This document shows positions 1 to 7,287 of a stretch of DNA of 16,420 nt, one piece after another. Within the stretch, counting starts at the first letter, position 1, and the number at the start of each line of letters is the position of its first letter. The position numbers and the translations under genes were made by a program. Source of the stretch: JBOGXF01 sp050694275 (GTDB lineage: Bacteria; Actinomycetota; CADDZG01; WHSQ01); the NCBI GenBank assembly GCA_050694275.1, contig JBOGXF010000025.1, positions 1 through 16,420 of the forward strand, in the 5' to 3' direction. Under the pieces are notes generated by a model that did not search any database, had not been told where the DNA came from, and saw only the letters and a list, made by a program, of their open reading frames with translations.

Positions 1-32
1 CGCGCGTCCGGCTTCTCGGGCCCTACGCTCGA

Positions 33-803
33 GTGATGTCGCCACCGAAACCGCCCCGGCCCCGCCGCGTCGCCGCGCTCTACGACGTGCACGGGAACCT
101 GCCCGCCCTCGACGCCGTGCTCGCCGAGATCTCTCGTCTTGATATCGACCTCATCGTCGTCGGTGGGGACGTCGCGTGGGGGCCGCTCCCGCGTGACACC
201 GTCGACCGTCTGCGGGAACTCGAGACCGCGACTTTCATCCGTGGGAACGTGGACCGAGAGGTGATCGAGCGGGCCGACGAGAACGACGGTCTCGCCTCCG
301 ACGTCGCGGACATCAATCTCTGGTGCGCGGACGAGCTGGGCGACGAACGCCTGACCTGGATGACGACGTTCCGAGAGCGCGCGATCGTCAACGTGGAAGG
401 CCTGGGACCGACGCTGTTCTGCCACGGCTCGCCGCGTAGCGACGAAGAGATGCTGACCGTCGCGACACCTGCCGACCGGATGAGCGAAGCGCTCTCAGAT
501 GTGAAGGAAGCAACGATCGTTTGCGGTCACACCCACATGCAGTTCGATATCGAGCGCAATGGTCACAGGGTGGTGAACGCCGGCAGCGTAGGGCTGCCGT
601 ACGAGGAGAAGCCCGGTGCGTACTGGGCTCTCTTGGGTCCCGACGTCGAGTTACGCAGAACGAGCTACGACATCGACGCCGCGGTCCGGTCGATGGCCGA
701 CTCCGGATGTCCGCACGTCGATCTCGTATTCGTGGAGGCGATCAGACAGTCGCCGCCGCAGGAAGAGGTCATCAAACACTTCGAGGAGCTCGCGAAGCAT
801 TAG
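33..803 (+). CDS. Calcineurin-like metallophosphoesterase (YfcE/MJ0936-like)
   Basis: A cytosolic phosphoesterase of the calcineurin-like superfamily, about 256 aa. The dimetal-site motifs appear in order: DVHGN (D18, H20), GGDVAWGP (D46), RGNVDRE (N72), CHGSP (H131), CGHTHMQF (H166, H168), then NAGSVGLP. This GDxHG / GDxxxxG / GN(H/V)D / GH-T-H set with the NAGS(V)G ending is typical of the small YfcE-like group, which hydrolyses phosphodiesters or phosphomonoesters with Mn or similar metals. The physiological substrate cannot be read from the sequence. GTG at 33 and ATG at 36 are both possible starts. No Shine-Dalgarno is visible, and the frame is open to the left window edge, so a slightly earlier start is not excluded, but the domain itself is complete. 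The stop lies 14 nt before an ISL3 insertion sequence; the gene looks intact. Confidence 0.9.
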   Translation: MMSPPKPPRPRRVAALYDVHGNLPALDAVLAEISRLDIDLIVVGGDVAWGPLPRDTVDRLRELETATFIRGNVDREVIERADENDGLASDVADINLWCADELGDERLTWMTTFRERAIVNVEGLGPTLFCHGSPRSDEEMLTVATPADRMSEALSDVKEATIVCGHTHMQFDIERNGHRVVNAGSVGLPYEEKPGAYWALLGPDVELRRTSYDIDAAVRSMADSGCPHVDLVFVEAIRQSPPQEEVIKHFEELAKH

Positions 804-817
804 GTCGGTCGTTTTCT

Positions 818-845
818 GGGACTCCTCGGGTTTCCATGGGTAGCT
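818..845 (+). repeat. Left terminal inverted repeat of the ISL3 element
   Basis: This 28-bp segment matches the reverse complement of 2260-2287 at 21 of 28 positions. The outer CTCCTC and inner TGGGTAGCT blocks are the best conserved. It lies 14 nt after the stop codon of the metallophosphoesterase and 153 bp before the transposase start. Confidence 0.8.
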
Positions 846-998
846 TTTCGCAGGCTTGAGCACGAATGCCCTGGTGAAGCACCAACCGGATAGGTCGATC
901 GAGAGAACGCGAAACGTCCACCTCGTAGAGAGCGGCGCACACACGTCACTCCCATAGGTTTCGGAGCTTGCGACAGCAACCGAGACCAAGGAGGACGC

Positions 999-2279
999 GT
1001 GCGCGCCACCACTGCATTCAACAAGATGTTGGCGATCCCTGGGGCCGGCGTGGCTGGGGTGAGCTTCACTCCTGAGGGCGTGGTCGTGATTCTGCGTCGG
1101 CGCTTCAGGCAGTTAACGTGCCCGTGCGGATTCAAGAGCCGGGCGGTCTACGACTCGTCCGTGCGACGGTGGCGTCACCTCGACCTCGGGTCCTGCAAGC
1201 TGATGCTCCAAGCAGAGATCCGTCGCCTTGACTGCCCGCGCTGCGCGCGGGTGAGAACCGAGAGTGTGCCCTGGGCACGACCCGCAGCGCGCCACACCCG
1301 CGACTTCGAAGACGTCGTCGCGTTCCTTGCCCAACGTGTCGACAAGACGACCATTGCTCGCTTGCTGCGCGTGTCGTGGGAGGCGGTCGCCAACATCGTG
1401 GTGCGCGTCGTTGACGATCACATCGATGACTCTCGCCTGAACGACCTCTTCCACATCGGCGTCGACGACGTCGCCTATCGCAAGGGACATCGCTACCTCA
1501 CCGTGGTCGCCGACCACGACCGCGACGGAGCCGTGGTGTGGGCCGCCGAGGGCAGAAACACCGAGACGCTCAAGGCCTTTTACGACGAGCTCGGGGAGCA
1601 GAGAAAGGCCAGGCTCCAGGCGGTGTCACTCGACATGGGACTCGCCTACGCGCAGGCGACGACCGAGGAGGTCCCGCACGTCACCCAGTGCGTCGACCCC
1701 TTCCACGTAGTGGCTCTTGCCAACAGCGCGATCGACAGCGCCCGACGGTGGGCGTGGAACCGCGAACGAATTGCCAACCCCAAGCCCAAGCGGACGGTGG
1801 GCCGACCGCGCAAGGGATCACCGCCGACACCCACGAAGCCCCGGTGGGTCAAGCACACCCGGTGGGCATTGCTTAAAGACCCCGATGATCTCAACGACGC
1901 GCAGCTCGAGGTGCTCCATCAGCTGAGCCGCGAACGGTCTGTGCTCTACCGCTGCTGGCAGCTCAAAGAAGCCCTGCGCGACCTCTACCGTCTCCGGCGA
2001 CCCCAAGACGCGCCGTTGCATCTCGACTGGTGGCTGGCGTGGGCGTGTCGCTCGCGCATCCCCGCGTTCGTCAAACTCTCCAAGACCATCAGAGCCAACC
2101 GCGATCGGATCCTCGCCGCGGTTGAGCTCGGATTATCGAACTCGAAGCTCGAGGGACTGAACAGCAAGATCCGCCTCATAAACCACCGCGGCTACGGCCA
2201 CCATTCCGCGGCGGCTCTCATCTCGATGATCTACCTCTGCTGCGGCGGGATCACCGTCCAGCTACCCACAGAAAGGTGA
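999..2279 (+). CDS. ISL3-family transposase
   Basis: DDE transposase of 426 aa, a normal full length for ISL3. The N-terminus carries the zinc-finger pair seen in this family (CPC at C41/C43 and CPRC at C79/C82), followed by a helix-turn-helix-like segment at about 115-135. Candidate catalytic residues are D156 or D157 in GVDDVAYRKGHRY, D212 in SLDMG and E385 in NSKLEGLNSKIR; the last block is the ISL3 hallmark and is followed by RGYGHHS. A basic linker at about 261-283 contains GRPRKG, which resembles an AT-hook. The GTG start at 999 is supported by AAGGAGG at 988-994. No frameshift or internal stop is seen, so the protein could be active. Confidence 0.93.
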   Translation: MRATTAFNKMLAIPGAGVAGVSFTPEGVVVILRRRFRQLTCPCGFKSRAVYDSSVRRWRHLDLGSCKLMLQAEIRRLDCPRCARVRTESVPWARPAARHTRDFEDVVAFLAQRVDKTTIARLLRVSWEAVANIVVRVVDDHIDDSRLNDLFHIGVDDVAYRKGHRYLTVVADHDRDGAVVWAAEGRNTETLKAFYDELGEQRKARLQAVSLDMGLAYAQATTEEVPHVTQCVDPFHVVALANSAIDSARRWAWNRERIANPKPKRTVGRPRKGSPPTPTKPRWVKHTRWALLKDPDDLNDAQLEVLHQLSRERSVLYRCWQLKEALRDLYRLRRPQDAPLHLDWWLAWACRSRIPAFVKLSKTIRANRDRILAAVELGLSNSKLEGLNSKIRLINHRGYGHHSAAALISMIYLCCGGITVQLPTER

Positions 2280-2287
2280 GGAGAACC
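2260..2287 (-). repeat. Right terminal inverted repeat of the ISL3 element
   Basis: Read on the minus strand this 28-bp segment starts GGTTCTCCTC and ends GGGTAGCT, pairing with the left end at 818-845 (21 of 28 positions). It overlaps the last six codons and the stop of the transposase. Confidence 0.8.
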
Positions 2288-2300
2288 ATATTTCGCGCGT

Positions 2301-4085
2301 CTACGTCAACGGCCATATCGCGGGTATCAGCAGGACGGACAGTCCGACGACGACGATGGTCAGCGGCCACCCCAGCCTCGCGAAGTCGCCGAAGCGATAC
2401 CCACCCATCCCGTACACCATGGTGTTGGTCTGATAGCCGATGGGAGTGAGAAAAGATGCCGAGGCTCCGATGGCCACGGCGATGGCGAAGCCTCTCGGAT
2501 CGAGTCCCGCCTGCGACGCGATCGAGATCGCGATGGGAAACATCAAGACCGCGGCCGCATTGTTGGTGATCAGCTCGGTGAGCACGAGCGTGGCGAGCAT
2601 TACGCCGAGGATGAGGCCCCGGCCCCCGAGACCCTCGAACGGCTCGATCAACGCGCTCGCGAGCTGATCGGCCAGTCCGCTCTGAGAGATCGCGGCGCCA
2701 ACACCGAAGCTTCCGGCAATGACGACTATGACGTTCACGTCGACCGAGTTGCGAGCCTCGTTGGCCGACAAGACCCCCAGCACGACCAGCACGAACGCGG
2801 CGAGCAGAGAGGCCTCGAGGATGTCCAGCACGTTGGTCCCCACCAAGGCGAGAAGGGCGACCATGACGATTCCGACCACCGGCGCCTTTTCCTTTCGCGG
2901 GGGCGCGTCGCCGTCGAGCGAGGCGATGATGAGAAAGTCCCCGCGGCCCGCCCAGCGCGGGCGGAATTGCGGATCGGACAGGACGAGCAGGACGTCGCCC
3001 GGTCGCAACACGACCGAGCCGAGCTTTCCCGGGATGCGCCCTCCGGCTCGGTGGATCGCCAGGACCGCGGCGCCGTAACGCGCGCGGAAACTCACGTCCT
3101 TGAGGGTCCTGCCCGACAAGGGCGAGTCCTCGGCGATGACCGCTTCGTACAGCCGACGACCGAGACCGCCGCCCGCATAGTCGAAATGCGGCTCCTCGGC
3201 CGAAGCCAGGCCCGGGATGCGTTGGAGATCGAGGACGCGTCCCACGTTGCCGGCGAAGGTGAGCCGGTCGCCGTCGACCAGGACCTCATCGGGCGCCACG
3301 GGAGCCATGCGTCGCCCCCCGCGCTCGATCTCCACGAGGAAGACGCCCTCGAGGTTGCGCAAGTTTGCGTCCGCAATCGTGCGGCCCGCAAGCGAGCTGT
3401 TGGGGCTGACGATCATCTCGACGGTGAACTCGCGGAGGTCTGCGAGGTCCTGCTCCGGCGTGCGGCGCACGGGAAGGAAGCGAAACGCGGCAAGCCACAT
3501 GAGGATCACGCCCCCGGCCGCGAGCGGGAGCCCGACCGCGGAGATCTCGAACAGGCCGATCGGGTCGTGGCCCGAGTCCTCCAGCAGGCCCGACACCACA
3601 AGGTTCGTCGACGTGCCGATGACGGTCATGAGCCCTCCCAGGATCGCGGCAAAGCTCACGGGCATGAGGAACTGGGACGGATCCCGTCCCGTCCGCCGCG
3701 CCCAGGCGAGCACTCCGGGTGCCACCATCCCGACGATCGGTGTGTTGTTCAGGAACGCGGATGCGCCCGCGGTGGGTACGACGACGCGAAAGAGAGCGCG
3801 CCGGTCTCCGGCCTCGCCCGGGGCCACCCCGCGCAGGATGCGCGCGGTGATGACCTCGAGGGCCCCCGTCGCCTCGGCCGCGCCGGCGAGCACGTAGAGC
3901 GCGGCGACCGTGAACGGGGCAGGGTTGGAGAATCCCGACAGCGCCTGATCCGCGTCGATGACGCCGGCGACCAGAAGAACGGTGACCGCGCCGATGATGG
4001 CGAGGGGAGCCGAGACCCGCTCGGTTACGAGCCCGCCCACGGTGAGCAGGACCACCACAAGCGTGAGCCATGCGTCGCCGCTCAT
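2301..4085 (-). CDS. SLC13/DASS-family membrane transporter with two RCK_C domains
   Basis: A 594-aa polytopic membrane protein of the SLC13/DASS (CitT/ArsB-like) type. Two homologous membrane halves (about residues 1-205 and 400-594) flank a soluble insert with two TrkA-C/RCK_C-like domains at about 218-295 and 308-385. Each half carries the family's substrate/Na+ motifs: FLNNTPIV (111-118) with GTSTNL (157-162), and ITNNAAAVL (506-514) with TPIGYQTNTMVYG (547-559). Family members move sulfate, dicarboxylates or similar anions, usually with Na+; the RCK_C-containing group is often linked to sulfate, but the substrate here is not certain. The gene starts 24 nt after the UXS stop, so it is probably the last gene of the rpmG-ugd-uxs transcript. 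No good Shine-Dalgarno is visible before ATG 4085. The stop is 13 nt from the ISL3 right end. Confidence 0.88.
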   Translation of the reverse strand: MSGDAWLTLVVVLLTVGGLVTERVSAPLAIIGAVTVLLVAGVIDADQALSGFSNPAPFTVAALYVLAGAAEATGALEVITARILRGVAPGEAGDRRALFRVVVPTAGASAFLNNTPIVGMVAPGVLAWARRTGRDPSQFLMPVSFAAILGGLMTVIGTSTNLVVSGLLEDSGHDPIGLFEISAVGLPLAAGGVILMWLAAFRFLPVRRTPEQDLADLREFTVEMIVSPNSSLAGRTIADANLRNLEGVFLVEIERGGRRMAPVAPDEVLVDGDRLTFAGNVGRVLDLQRIPGLASAEEPHFDYAGGGLGRRLYEAVIAEDSPLSGRTLKDVSFRARYGAAVLAIHRAGGRIPGKLGSVVLRPGDVLLVLSDPQFRPRWAGRGDFLIIASLDGDAPPRKEKAPVVGIVMVALLALVGTNVLDILEASLLAAFVLVVLGVLSANEARNSVDVNVIVVIAGSFGVGAAISQSGLADQLASALIEPFEGLGGRGLILGVMLATLVLTELITNNAAAVLMFPIAISIASQAGLDPRGFAIAVAIGASASFLTPIGYQTNTMVYGMGGYRFGDFARLGWPLTIVVVGLSVLLIPAIWPLT

Positions 4086-4109
4086 AAGGGCGCGGGAAAC
4101 CGGCCGTCC

Positions 4110-5045
4110 TCAGGGCCAGGTGTCACGGGCCCATTCGATCGTGCGGCGGAGCCCTTCTTCGAGCGGAACCCGAGGCTCCCAGCCGAGACGGTCCTTCGCG
4201 AGCGAGATGTCGGGACAGCGGACCTCGGGATCGTCCACCGGCCGCTCCTCGAAGATGATCTCCGAGTCGCTCTCGGCGAGCGTCAGCACGAGCTTGGCGA
4301 GCTCGAGCACCGAGACCTCGTGCGGGTTGCCGATGTTCATCGGGCCGGTCTCGTCCGAGACCAGCAGCCGGAAGATGCCGTCGATGAGATCGTCGACGTA
4401 GCACAGCGACCGGGTCTGCGAGCCGTCGCCGTGGACGGTCAGTGGCACCCCGTTCAGAGACTGATCGATGAAGTTGGGAACGGCGCGCCCATCGCGCCTT
4501 CGCATACGCGGCCCGTAGGTGTTGTGGATACGAGCGATCCGAACCGGCACCCCGTGGGCGCGGTGGTATGCCATAGCCATCGCCTCGGCGTAGCGCTTGG
4601 CCTCGTCGTAGACCCCTCTCGGCCCGACCGGGTTGACGTTGCCCCAGTAATCCTCGGGCTGGGGGTGCACCTTGGGATCGCCGTAGACCTCCGAGGTCGA
4701 CGCGAGCATGAACCCGGCCCCCTTCGCCTTGGCGAGGCCGAGGGCGCGGAGACTCCCGAGCGCGCCGACCTTGAGCGTGTGGATCGGGTGCTCGAGATAG
4801 TCGCGCGGCGACGCCGGCGACGCGAAGTGCAGCACCCAGTCGACCGAGCCTTCCACGAACAGATAGTTCGTGACGTTGTACTCCTCGAAGGAGAACCGCT
4901 CGTGCGCGTGAATCGCGGCGAGGTTGGATGCGCTTCCGGTCAAGAAGGAATCCAGAGCGATGACGTCCCAGCCCTCCGCGACCAGCCGCTCGCAGAGATG
5001 CGAGCCCAGGAACCCCGCGCCCCCGGTGACGACCGCCTTGGGCAT
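4110..5045 (-). CDS. uxs: UDP-glucuronate decarboxylase (UDP-xylose synthase)
   Basis: Extended short-chain dehydrogenase of 311 aa that likely decarboxylates UDP-glucuronate to UDP-xylose using bound NAD+. The sequence shows the Rossmann motif GGAGFLGSH (8-16), the SASPRDYLEHP-like segment around 79-87, STSEVYGDP with E119, and the catalytic YxxxK as Y146/K150 inside NPVGPRGVYDEAKRYAEA. The PQPEDYWGNVNPVGPR context followed by NTYGPRM is characteristic of UXS rather than of dTDP-glucose dehydratase. Its ATG directly follows the TAG stop of the UDP-glucose dehydrogenase gene (TAGATG, no gap), which suggests translational coupling. The product of the upstream enzyme is its substrate. A related UDP-glucuronate-using SDR activity is the main alternative. 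Confidence 0.9.
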   Translation of the reverse strand: MPKAVVTGGAGFLGSHLCERLVAEGWDVIALDSFLTGSASNLAAIHAHERFSFEEYNVTNYLFVEGSVDWVLHFASPASPRDYLEHPIHTLKVGALGSLRALGLAKAKGAGFMLASTSEVYGDPKVHPQPEDYWGNVNPVGPRGVYDEAKRYAEAMAMAYHRAHGVPVRIARIHNTYGPRMRRRDGRAVPNFIDQSLNGVPLTVHGDGSQTRSLCYVDDLIDGIFRLLVSDETGPMNIGNPHEVSVLELAKLVLTLAESDSEIIFEERPVDDPEVRCPDISLAKDRLGWEPRVPLEEGLRRTIEWARDTWP

Positions 5046-6356
5046 CTAACTAACCGGGGGTCGGCCGGTCGGGTAATAGGTGAAGCCGCTCGCCGCCATC
5101 TCGGCCGGCTTTAGCAGGTTCCGGCCGTCGACCACGACTGGGTAGGCCATCACCGACTTGAGCCGGTCGAGGTCGAGCGCGCGAAAGTCCTCCCATTCGG
5201 TACACAGCACGACGCAGTGGGCGTCGGACGCGGCCTCGTAGGGATCGCCGGCGACCGCGAGATCGGGAAGGTCGGCCTTTGCGTTCGCGCCCGCCTGTGG
5301 GTCGTAGCCGACGACATCGGCACCCTCTTCGAGGAGGATGCGGGCGAGCGTGAGGGCCGGCGCGAACCTGACATCGTCGGTCCCTGCCTTGAACGCCAGC
5401 CCGAAGAGGGCGATCCGCTTGTCCTCGAGGTTCCACAGCGCGTCGCGCACCTTGTCGACCGCGGCACGCACGGCCTCCTCGTTGATGCGAGCGACCTCTT
5501 TGAGGAGCGGGAAGTCGTACCCGAGCCGCGCCGCAAGACGCTCGAACGCGACGAGGTCCTTGGGAAAGCAGTACCCGCCGTAGCCGAGCCCCGCATTAAG
5601 GAAGTCACGACCGATGCGGGGATCCGATCCCATGACGTCGGCGACCGCGGTGACGTCGGCATCGGCACGTTCGCACATCCGCGCGAGCGCGTTGGCAAAA
5701 GAGATCTTGAGGGCAAGAAATGCGTTGCACGCGTGCTTGGCGAGCTCGGCGGTGGCGATGTCGGTTTCGATCAGGGGGACGCCTTGATCCGTCAAGGGCT
5801 TGTAGAGCGCGCGCATCGCCTCGAAGGCGTCTTCGGACTCCGCGCCCACCAGGATCCGCTCGGGCTTGAGCGAGTCCTCGACCGCGCGCCCCTCTCGCAG
5901 GAACTCGGGGTTCGACGCGACCTCGAGCCCGTTGAGGTCCGAACGGGCGCGCAACAGGGTGCGCCGGACCCGGTTGGCCGTCCCGGCCGGCACGGTCGAC
6001 TTCTCGACGACGATGAGCGGGCCGGTGGCGCTGAGGGCGACGTCGGTCGCGGCCCGTTCAACCGCGACGAGGTTCGCTTCGCCGGTGGCCCGCGCAGGGG
6101 TGCCGACGCAGATGAATACGACATCGGCCTCCCGCACCGTCCCGGACGCGTCGGGGGAGAAGCGCAGACGCTCGGCCCGGGTCTGCTCGGTGAGGAGCTC
6201 TTGGAGGCCGGGCTCGAAGAACGGGCTCGTGCCGGCCTCGAGCCGGGCGAGCTTCTCGGCGTCCGAGTCGGTGCCGACGACGTCGTGGCCGAACGCGGCC
6301 AGGCTGACGCACGTCAGCAGCCCCACGTGACCGGTACCGATGACGCCGACTCTCAT
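5046..6356 (-). CDS. ugd: UDP-glucose 6-dehydrogenase
   Basis: Cytosolic NAD+-dependent enzyme, 436 aa, converting UDP-glucose to UDP-glucuronate in two oxidation steps. Motifs are in the right order: dinucleotide site GTGHVG (7-12), VGTP (84-87), EKSTVPAGT (118-126), SNPEFLREG (148-156), the central AELAKHACNAFLALKISFAN helix region, and the active-site cysteine C263 in GYGGYCFPKD. The C-terminal UDP-binding domain includes LFGLAFKAGTDDVR and CTEWEDFR. The length is normal for the family. It lies 28 nt downstream of rpmG and abuts the uxs gene, so it is likely the second gene of a short operon leading to UDP-xylose. No clear ribosome binding site precedes ATG 6356. Confidence 0.95.
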   Translation of the reverse strand: MRVGVIGTGHVGLLTCVSLAAFGHDVVGTDSDAEKLARLEAGTSPFFEPGLQELLTEQTRAERLRFSPDASGTVREADVVFICVGTPARATGEANLVAVERAATDVALSATGPLIVVEKSTVPAGTANRVRRTLLRARSDLNGLEVASNPEFLREGRAVEDSLKPERILVGAESEDAFEAMRALYKPLTDQGVPLIETDIATAELAKHACNAFLALKISFANALARMCERADADVTAVADVMGSDPRIGRDFLNAGLGYGGYCFPKDLVAFERLAARLGYDFPLLKEVARINEEAVRAAVDKVRDALWNLEDKRIALFGLAFKAGTDDVRFAPALTLARILLEEGADVVGYDPQAGANAKADLPDLAVAGDPYEAASDAHCVVLCTEWEDFRALDLDRLKSVMAYPVVVDGRNLLKPAEMAASGFTYYPTGRPPVS

Positions 6357-6384
6357 GCGTTGAGGCTACCCGCGGCGCGAGGGA

Positions 6385-6546
6385 CTAGCGGGTCTCTTTG
6401 TGGAGGGTGTGCCGGGAGCACCAGCGGCAGTACTTCTTCATCTCGAGCCGGTCCCGGCTGTTGTGCCGGTTCTTCTCGGTGATGTAGTTGCGCCGCTTGC
6501 ACTCGGGACACTCGAGCGTCACGTGGACGCGGCGATCTGAAGCCAA
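6385..6546 (-). CDS. rpmG: 50S ribosomal protein L33
   Basis: A 53-aa protein that I translated by hand; it begins (M)ASDRRVHVTLECPEC and ends CSRHTLHKETR. The pattern CPEC ... RNYITEKNRHNSRDRLEMKKYC ... is diagnostic of L33, a zinc-ribbon protein of the large ribosomal subunit. Both CxxC pairs (CPEC, CRWC) are kept, so this is the zinc-binding C+ form. The start is TTG at 6546, preceded by GAGGTGA (6550-6556) at good spacing; the next in-frame codon upstream of the CCA proline codon is a stop, so the start is tightly fixed. It follows tRNA-Thr and a CAU tRNA, as in many actinobacteria, but is followed by ugd rather than by the usual secE/nusG neighbourhood. Confidence 0.95.
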   Translation of the reverse strand: MASDRRVHVTLECPECKRRNYITEKNRHNSRDRLEMKKYCRWCSRHTLHKETR

Positions 6547-6549
6547 TGG

Positions 6550-6556
6550 TCACCTC
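6550..6556 (-). promoter_or_regulatory. Ribosome binding site of rpmG
   Basis: GAGGTGA on the minus strand lies three nucleotides before the TTG start at 6546 (six nucleotides from GAGG). It supports the non-ATG start of a gene short enough to be missed by routine ORF calling. Confidence 0.75.
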
Positions 6557-6580
6557 AAGGGTCGGATATAGAGCCGGGTC

Positions 6581-6586
6581 AGTATA
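6581..6586 (-). promoter_or_regulatory. Candidate -10 box for the rpmG-ugd-uxs operon
   Basis: TATACT on the minus strand (5 of 6 match to TATAAT) sits in the 49-nt gap between the zinc-ribbon gene stop and rpmG. It would start transcription about 30 nt before the TTG. No convincing -35 box is visible at 16-18 nt spacing, so this is a candidate only. Confidence 0.45.
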
Positions 6587-6595
6587 CGAGGGTGT

Positions 6596-7042
6596 TTAGT
6601 TCTGAACGGCAGCGTCGCGCCGCTCGGGCCTGGTCCTCAGGCGCTTGAGCGGGTTCTTTCGGTCCGGCCCCCAGTCCATGCGGGCGGCGGGGGCGAAGGC
6701 GACGATCGGGTCGGGGCCGGCGTGGGCCCGCTCGCCCGAGAGCTCGTGCCACACCGAGGGCACGGCCGGCGGAGCCGCTGCCGGCGTGGCCGGGGGGTGC
6801 GGCCGGGCGGCCTGAGAGGGCGGGGGTGGAGGCGTCGCCGGGACCTGTCCGGGGGCGTCGGAGGGCGAGCCCAGGGTGCTCGCGACGGCGACCCGAGCGT
6901 CCTCGAACGCCCGGTCGACCTCGGCCCGAAGCTCGCGTAGCGAGGCGGTAGGCGCCACCAGGCTCAGCCGATGACCGAGCAGGCAGTAGCCACCCGTGTC
7001 TTCGACCTCGGATGCGCATTTCGGACAATAGCGATTGGTCAT
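6596..7042 (-). CDS. Small zinc-ribbon protein with proline-rich linker
   Basis: A 148-aa protein of unknown function. The N-terminus MTNRYCPKCASEVEDTGGYC carries a compact zinc ribbon, with C6, C9, C20 and H24 (CLLGH) as likely ligands. A short helical stretch with LRELRAEVDRAFEDAR (about 35-50) follows, then a low-complexity Pro/Ala linker (about 60-96), and a basic C-terminus rich in Arg/Lys (RKNPLKRLRTRPERR). There is no signal peptide or membrane segment. The frame is open further upstream, but ATG 7042 is chosen because the zinc ribbon begins there and GGGAGG lies 8 nt before it. It sits between the tRNA cluster and rpmG. A role in translation or RNA binding is only a guess from position and basic charge. 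Confidence 0.75.
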   Translation of the reverse strand: MTNRYCPKCASEVEDTGGYCLLGHRLSLVAPTASLRELRAEVDRAFEDARVAVASTLGSPSDAPGQVPATPPPPPSQAARPHPPATPAAAPPAVPSVWHELSGERAHAGPDPIVAFAPAARMDWGPDRKNPLKRLRTRPERRDAAVQN

Positions 7043-7043
7043 A

Positions 7044-7077
7044 CCGGATACCTCCCAACTGTGTTTTCGGTATCCGG
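7044..7077 (-). promoter_or_regulatory. Leader hairpin overlapping the ribosome binding site of the zinc-ribbon gene
   Basis: On the minus strand CCGGATACC (7077-7069) is perfectly complementary to GGTATCCGG (7052-7044), with a 16-nt loop. The Shine-Dalgarno GGGAGG (7056-7051) lies partly in the loop and partly in the 3' stem, and the ATG follows the stem by one nucleotide. Folding would hide the ribosome site. The structure is seen; a regulatory role is inferred. Confidence 0.5.
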
Positions 7078-7106
7078 GACGGCAAAGTTGAGCGCCAGGC
7101 CCCAAT

Positions 7107-7158
7107 CCGCCGAGTGGCAAAAATGGTCGTCCGGCAGCCAATTCTGCGCACTCGGCGG
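7107..7158 (-). repeat. Perfect 10-bp inverted repeat between the CAU tRNA and the zinc-ribbon gene
   Basis: CCGCCGAGTG at 7107-7116 and CACTCGGCGG at 7149-7158 are exact reverse complements, separated by 32 nt. The element starts 8 nt after the encoded CCA of the tRNA. It may be a processing or terminator hairpin for the tRNA transcript, or the first stem of the leader of the zinc-ribbon gene. Confidence 0.6.
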
Positions 7159-7166
7159 CGGGTGAT

Positions 7167-7241
7167 TGGTAGCGGCGGGTGGACTCGAACCACCGACTCG
7201 GCGATTATGAGCCGCCTGCTCTGCCCCTGAGCTACGCCGCC
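7167..7241 (-). tRNA. tRNA with CAU anticodon (elongator Met most likely; Ile2 possible)
   Basis: The cloverleaf was checked by hand: acceptor GGCGGCG, U8 A9, D-arm GCTC/GAGC, anticodon stem GGCGG/TCGCC with loop CTCATAA (anticodon CAU), T-arm GGTGG-TTCGAGT-CCACC, discriminator A and an encoded CCA (7169-7167). The first acceptor pair is G1-U72, a wobble. It is not the initiator: the anticodon stem lacks the three G-C pairs in the initiator arrangement and position 1 is paired. CAU is read as Met, or as Ile2 after lysidine modification. Its location between tRNA-Thr and rpmG matches the elongator tRNA-Met of other actinobacteria. Confidence 0.9.
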
Positions 7242-7287
7242 ACGCTCCCTTTGGGACCAACCTCGGGAAGCGGACAGGTGTTCCGCG

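Larger units (their letters stand above)
818..2287 (+). mobile_element. ISL3-family insertion sequence (about 1470 bp)
   Basis: The element is defined by the transposase at 999-2279 and by imperfect terminal inverted repeats that I aligned by eye. The left end at 818-845 begins GGGACTCCTC and ends TGGGTAGCT. The reverse complement of 2260-2287 begins GGTTCTCCTC and ends TGGGTAGCT. They match at 21 of 28 positions without gaps. The right repeat overlaps the last codons of the transposase. ISL3 elements normally duplicate 8 bp of target; the flanks (810-817 and 2288-2295) are both T-rich but not identical, so no duplication is claimed. The element sits between two convergent genes and disrupts neither. 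The size fits ISL3 elements, which are usually about 1.3-1.6 kb. Confidence 0.82.

Noticed and set aside
810..2295. 8-bp target duplication of the ISL3 element
   Set aside because: The flanks CGTTTTCT and ATATTTCG share only a short T-rich character and are not duplicates.
2967..5114. 715-aa open frame on the plus strand, and a similar 421-aa frame at 5217-6482
   Set aside because: Both are antisense to well-recognised genes (SLC13 transporter, uxs, ugd). Their products are Arg/Asp/Glu-rich with no domain, which is typical of high-GC shadow frames.
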